Below, in pieces: positions 5,779 through 8,214 of a stretch of 8,214 nt of DNA. The stretch spans positions 1 through 8,214 of the forward strand of contig JAJBWA010000143.1 in NCBI GenBank assembly GCA_031935845.1, written 5' to 3'. Made by a program: the position numbers and the translations under genes. This DNA is from UBA9732 sp031935845 (GTDB taxonomy: Bacteria; Spirochaetota; Spirochaetia; Sphaerochaetales; Sphaerochaetaceae). Below the pieces are notes generated by a model. That model worked only from the letters and a program-made list of their open reading frames with translations. It ran no database searches and had not been told where the DNA came from. The number at the start of each line of letters is the position of its first letter. Within the stretch, counting starts at the first letter, position 1.

Positions 5779-7515
5779 ATGAGAAAGAGCAGTCTGGATC
5801 CCCAGCCATGGAGATTCCTTGATGAATACAGGGGCAGAGTCTTTGACTCTCAGTGGCCCTCATTGCCTCAGATGTTCGACATCATCACCGAGAGATTCCC
5901 GGACAACAGATGCTACGAGGCCTTCACTCCCAGACACATAACGTTCACGTATACGGAGGCGAAAGCCCAGTTCGACAAGGTGTCCAGATGGCTGTACTCC
6001 AAGGGCGTCAGGAAGGGCGACAGGGTGGCCGTCACCGGAAAGAACAGCCCCGAATGGGCCATAGCCTACATGGGCATAGTCTACATGGGCGCAGTGGTTG
6101 TTCCGGTGGACGCCGCACTCACCAATGCGGAGATCGAACACCTTGTTGATTACGTGGAGATCAAGGGCATCTTCATGGACGCCGACAGGTTCGAGGGAAT
6201 CGGAGCAGACGGCAAGTACGGCTTCAGGGTCAGCCTGGAGGAACGCGGACACGAGCAGGACTACATCCTGAACCTGCCGGACGTAGGTCCCCAGCCGGTG
6301 GAGGAGCCCGTAAGCGACGATCTTGCGGCATTCCTCTTTACGTCCGGAACAACCGGAACCCCCAAGGCCGTCATGCTCAGCCACGAGAACCTGACCTTTG
6401 ACGCCTACAGCGTGCAGTCGTTCATGAACGTCCGTCCCGTGGATGTGTTCTACGCCATCCTTCCCATACACCATGCCTACACCATGCTGGCCGTGTTCAT
6501 CGTCTCAATGTCTGCAGGAGCCAACGTGGTGTTCGGAAAGCGCCTTGTGGTGTCATCGCTCCTCAAGGAGATGAAGGAAGGCCACGTGAACATGCTGCTT
6601 GCCGTGCCGATGCTCTACAACAAGATCTTCAGCGCAATCATGAAGGGCATCAACCAGAAGGGACCGCTTGTAAGGGGCGTCGTCCACCTGCTGATGAAGT
6701 TCTGCGGCTTCGTGAAGCAGACAACCGGCATCAACCCCGGCAGGGTCATCTTCAGGGGAATCAGGGACAAGGTCTCTCTTGCCGACAACCGCATCTGCAT
6801 TTCCGGCGCAGGACCGCTTCCGGCGGAGACCTTCAAGGGCTTCAACCAGCTGGGAGTCGACTTCATCCAGGGCTACGGACTTACCGAGACTAGCCCCATA
6901 GTCACCCTGAACCCCGCCTATTCCTATCAGTATGCCAGTATAGGAAAGCCGTTTCCCGGAGTCGAGATCGACTTCATCAACAGGGACGAGCACGGCTGCG
7001 GCGAGATAGTCACGCGCGGAAAGCACGTCATGAAGGGCTACTACAACAACCCCGAGGCCACTGCCGAGACAATAGACGAGAACGGCTGGCTGCGTACCGG
7101 CGATGTCGGCTATGCCGATGACAAGGGCTTTGTTTACCTCACCGGAAGGGCCAAGAACATCATAGTCACCGAAGGCGGAAAGAACGTGTTCCCGGAGGAG
7201 ATCGAGGACCACTTCCAGCTCTACTACGATGTGGACCAGATCTGCGTCCTGGGCTACATGGCTGACGAGAAGCTCAAGATGGAGGGCGTTGCATGCCTCA
7301 TCCATCCGTCCTCCGAGGCAAGGCGCGAGTATCCCGATGCCGGAGCCATGCAGATCCACATGGAGAAGATAGTGGAGGCGGTGAACAAGGAGCTTCTGCC
7401 CTACAAGAGGATAAGGAAGGTCTTTGTCGTGGACGAGCCTCTGGAGATGACGTCCACCAAGAAAATCAAGCGCTTTGCGGTGGCAAAGAAGTACAAGGAA
7501 ATGATCAATGCGTGA
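5779..7515 (+). CDS. AMP-binding long-chain acyl-CoA synthetase-type enzyme
   Basis: This enzyme activates a carboxylic acid, probably a fatty acid, to an acyl-adenylate with ATP and then passes it to CoA or possibly to a carrier protein. The 578-residue product has the full set of ANL-superfamily motifs: FTSGTTGTPKAVMLSHEN (187-204), LPIHHAYTM (228-236), ISGAGPLP (341-348), GYGLTETSP (365-373), WLRTGDVGY (437-445), the hinge region YLTGRAKNIIVTEGGKNVFPEEIE (453-476), and TSTKKIKR (558-565) with the catalytic lysine just before IKR. The sequence IIVTEGGKNVFPEEIE is typical of the long-chain (FadD/AMP-forming) branch. The ATG at 5779 has GGGGTG close upstream; a GTG two codons earlier is the alternative. 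The gene is coupled to the next by an 8-nt overlap. The class is certain; the chain length of the substrate cannot be read from sequence. Confidence 0.93.
   Translation: MRKSSLDPQPWRFLDEYRGRVFDSQWPSLPQMFDIITERFPDNRCYEAFTPRHITFTYTEAKAQFDKVSRWLYSKGVRKGDRVAVTGKNSPEWAIAYMGIVYMGAVVVPVDAALTNAEIEHLVDYVEIKGIFMDADRFEGIGADGKYGFRVSLEERGHEQDYILNLPDVGPQPVEEPVSDDLAAFLFTSGTTGTPKAVMLSHENLTFDAYSVQSFMNVRPVDVFYAILPIHHAYTMLAVFIVSMSAGANVVFGKRLVVSSLLKEMKEGHVNMLLAVPMLYNKIFSAIMKGINQKGPLVRGVVHLLMKFCGFVKQTTGINPGRVIFRGIRDKVSLADNRICISGAGPLPAETFKGFNQLGVDFIQGYGLTETSPIVTLNPAYSYQYASIGKPFPGVEIDFINRDEHGCGEIVTRGKHVMKGYYNNPEATAETIDENGWLRTGDVGYADDKGFVYLTGRAKNIIVTEGGKNVFPEEIEDHFQLYYDVDQICVLGYMADEKLKMEGVACLIHPSSEARREYPDAGAMQIHMEKIVEAVNKELLPYKRIRKVFVVDEPLEMTSTKKIKRFAVAKKYKEMINA
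7495..7500 (+). promoter_or_regulatory. Ribosome binding site of yhbY inside the preceding gene
   Basis: AAGGAA in the last codons of the acyl-CoA synthetase gene lies 7 nt before the ATG at 7508. It favours this start over the ATG five codons downstream (7523). Confidence 0.55.
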
Positions 7516-7795
7516 AAAAGAGATGACAAGCAAGTTCAGGGCACAGCTCAGGAGCCAGGCCCAGACCATAAGTCCCGTGGTGATGGTGGGACACGAAGGA
7601 ATCACGGAAGGCGTGGTGTCCGCCCTTGATGCGGCCCTGACCGACCACGAGCTGGTCAAGGTCAGGTTCCAGGATTTCAAGGAGATGGTCAGGGACCTCT
7701 CGACCGAGCTTGCAGGCAAGACCAGGTCCACCCTTGTTTCCACCACCGGTTTTACGGCAGTGTTTTATCGAAAAAACCCCGAAAAAAGCACCTGA
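7508..7795 (+). CDS. yhbY: YhbY-family (CRM domain) RNA-binding protein
   Basis: CRM-domain proteins of the YhbY type bind pre-50S ribosomal particles and are linked to large-subunit assembly. The 95-residue product is a single CRM domain of normal length. It has the N-terminal helix FRAQLRSQAQTISPVVMVG, the GxxG loop as GHEG (family commonly GKxG) followed by ITEGVVSALDAALTDHELVKVRF, and the ending STTGFTAVFYRKNP that matches the family's IGxxxxLYR strand. It overlaps the end of the acyl-CoA synthetase gene by 8 nt, so the two are probably co-translated, though their functions are unrelated. Its last codons lie inside the A/T-rich hairpin at 7780-7810. The family is clear from the motif pattern. 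Confidence 0.88.
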   Translation: MREKEMTSKFRAQLRSQAQTISPVVMVGHEGITEGVVSALDAALTDHELVKVRFQDFKEMVRDLSTELAGKTRSTLVSTTGFTAVFYRKNPEKST

Positions 7796-7810
7796 AATGC
7801 AGTTTTTTCG
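7780..7810 (+). terminator. Weak rho-independent terminator at the end of yhbY
   Basis: CGAAAAAAGCA (7780-7790) can pair with TGC and TTTTTTCG (7798-7810), leaving a two-base AG bulge. The stop codon sits in the loop. The core GC stem is only 3 bp and the U-run is part of the stem, so termination may be inefficient. A second CGAAAAAA at 7769-7776 offers an alternative left arm. Confidence 0.45.
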
Positions 7811-7831
7811 ACATTTTGATGTTGAAATGTC
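7810..7831. repeat. Inverted repeat over the -35 of the histone-like gene
   Basis: GACATTT (7810-7816) and AAATGTC (7825-7831) are perfect 7-bp inverted arms with an 8-nt centre. The right arm covers most of the -35 box at 7822-7827, which is the layout of an operator for a dimeric repressor. The arms also abut the upstream terminator hairpin, so an RNA-level role is possible too. Confidence 0.5.
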
Positions 7832-7849
7832 ATATGAATGTGCTACAAT
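7822..7849 (+). promoter_or_regulatory. Promoter of the Hc1-like gene
   Basis: TTGAAA (7822-7827), a 16-nt spacer and TACAAT (7844-7849) with an extended -10 TG at 7841-7842. This is the best sigma-70-type promoter match in the window, giving a short leader of roughly 28 nt to the ATG at 7884. Confidence 0.7.
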
Positions 7850-7869
7850 TTCAATATCTAAAGCAACTT

Positions 7870-7875
7870 AGGAGG
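7870..7875 (+). promoter_or_regulatory. Strong ribosome binding site of the Hc1-like gene
   Basis: AGGAGG with an 8-nt spacer to the ATG at 7884, ideal in sequence and spacing. With the good promoter it suggests high expression. Confidence 0.8.
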
Positions 7876-7883
7876 AAAAGTGC

Positions 7884-8066
7884 ATGTCAAATCATGATCA
7901 GCTCATTGCCCTGTTCAAGACCTACGAGCAGGAGAATATGAAGTTCGAGGAGAAGGGTGTCAAGGCTTCAGCCGCCAGAGCAAGAAAGGCTCTCGCCGAT
8001 ATCGCAAAGCTCTGCAAGGCCAGAAGGGTCGAGATCCAGGACAAGAAGAACGAGATGGGAGCTTGA
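7884..8066 (+). CDS. Small histone H1-like (Hc1-family) DNA-binding protein
   Basis: The 60-residue protein matches the conserved core of the Hc1 family (chlamydial Hc1 and its relatives in spirochaetes and Bacteroidetes). A helix with an acidic patch (FEEKG, 21-25) is followed by KASAARARKALADIAKLCK (27-45) and ARRVEIQDKKN (46-56), mirroring the family's KGNKAAAxRVRxxxxxLEK and YRKxSIxAEK pattern. It has 9 Lys and 4 Arg against 9 acidic residues. It lacks the long Lys/Ala-rich tail that lets chlamydial Hc1 condense DNA. It probably binds the nucleoid or another nucleic acid, but a DNA-binding role here is inferred. It stands alone between its own promoter and terminator, as expected for an abundant protein. 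The gene is certain; the family call is good but based on a short sequence. Confidence 0.78.
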   Translation: MSNHDQLIALFKTYEQENMKFEEKGVKASAARARKALADIAKLCKARRVEIQDKKNEMGA

Positions 8067-8084
8067 CGGCATACCCAATAGAAC

Positions 8085-8100
8085 TTATCCATGAGGATAA
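8085..8100 (+). other. Small hairpin in the 3' untranslated region
   Basis: TTATCC (8085-8090) and GGATAA (8095-8100) are perfect arms around a 4-nt ATGA loop, lying between the Hc1-like stop and its terminator. It could protect the mRNA 3' end or pair with other RNA. The stretch 8067-8122 holds no other feature that I can see. Confidence 0.4.
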
Positions 8101-8122
8101 TCAGGCAGCCAACATGAATCGA

Positions 8123-8164
8123 CCCCCGTACGTTGGAGCAAATCCAACACGGGGGTTTTCTTTT
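8123..8164 (+). terminator. Strong rho-independent terminator of the Hc1-like gene
   Basis: CCCCCGT (8123-8129) pairs with ACGGGGG (8149-8155), and GTTGGA (8132-8137) with TCCAAC (8143-8148) over a GCAAA loop, with a two-base AC bulge on the left arm. It is followed by TTTTCTTTT. The 13-bp GC-rich stem plus T-tract is a textbook intrinsic terminator. Confidence 0.92.
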
Positions 8165-8214
8165 GCCAAAAATCACAGAAGAACAGAAAAAGAAATTCTA
8201 CGAGCTTTACAGCC
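8163..8214 (+). CDS. Possible start of an unidentified gene (runs off right edge)
   Basis: A frame starting with TTG at 8163 reads PKITEEQKKKFYELYS after the initiator and is open to the window edge. The charged, helix-like composition is typical of a real N-terminus. GGGGG at 8151-8155, part of the terminator stem, is 7 nt upstream and could act as a weak ribosome binding site. The frame is also open upstream to a stop at 8115. Only 17 residues are visible, so no family can be named, and a chance open frame is quite possible. Confidence 0.4.
   Translation, partial: MPKITEEQKKKFYELYS

Noticed and set aside
6553..7746. A 397-codon open frame on the minus strand, antisense to the acyl-CoA synthetase and yhbY genes.
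   Set aside because: It lies opposite two genes with complete family motifs, its product has no recognisable domain, and long antisense frames are expected at this GC content and codon usage.
8067..8164. A small structured RNA or tRNA-like element after the Hc1-like gene.
   Set aside because: The only stable structures are a 6-bp hairpin and an ordinary terminator. The arm near 8132-8148 lacks the T-arm consensus, and no cloverleaf can be drawn.

Overview
The window is a compact, high-GC stretch of bacterial chromosome with seven confidently placed protein genes, a partial gene at the left edge, and a possible one starting at the right edge. No rRNA, tRNA, transposase, CRISPR array or phage gene is visible. 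The gene set, the divergent NFACT and MEMO relatives, the small Hc1-type histone-like protein and the heavy use of AGG arginine codons would suit a spirochaete, perhaps of the Sphaerochaeta/Treponema group. This assignment is an inference from gene style and is not proven.

Region 1 (1-955, + strand) is miaA, the tRNA dimethylallyltransferase, lacking only its first few codons. Region 2 (946-5634, - strand) is a tight four-gene operon. In transcription order it holds folC (folylpolyglutamate/dihydrofolate synthase), a compact NFACT/RqcH-type protein, a shortened MEMO-family protein, and a membrane protein whose cytoplasmic half looks like a degenerate protein kinase. Each junction overlaps (10, 4 and 4 nt), so translational coupling is likely. 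The last gene converges on miaA, and the two coding ends overlap by 10 nt.

Region 3 (5635-5778) is the only sizeable intergenic space. It holds back-to-back candidate promoters and, on the + side, a terminator-like hairpin in what would be the mRNA leader. Region 4 (5779-7795, + strand) is a long-chain acyl-CoA synthetase-type AMP-binding enzyme coupled by an 8-nt overlap to a YhbY-family RNA-binding protein. Region 5 (7780-8164) is a self-contained unit: a good promoter with an inverted repeat over its -35, a strong ribosome binding site, a 60-aa Hc1-like protein and a textbook rho-independent terminator. A possible new reading frame with a TTG start begins on the terminator's T-tract and runs off the right edge.

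Most of the window is housekeeping: tRNA modification, folate, ribosome rescue, fatty-acid activation and ribosome assembly. The parts least explained by known families are the pseudokinase-like membrane protein, the shortened MEMO protein next to it, and the leader hairpin at 5718-5766. I found no clear sign of a wholly new multi-gene system.
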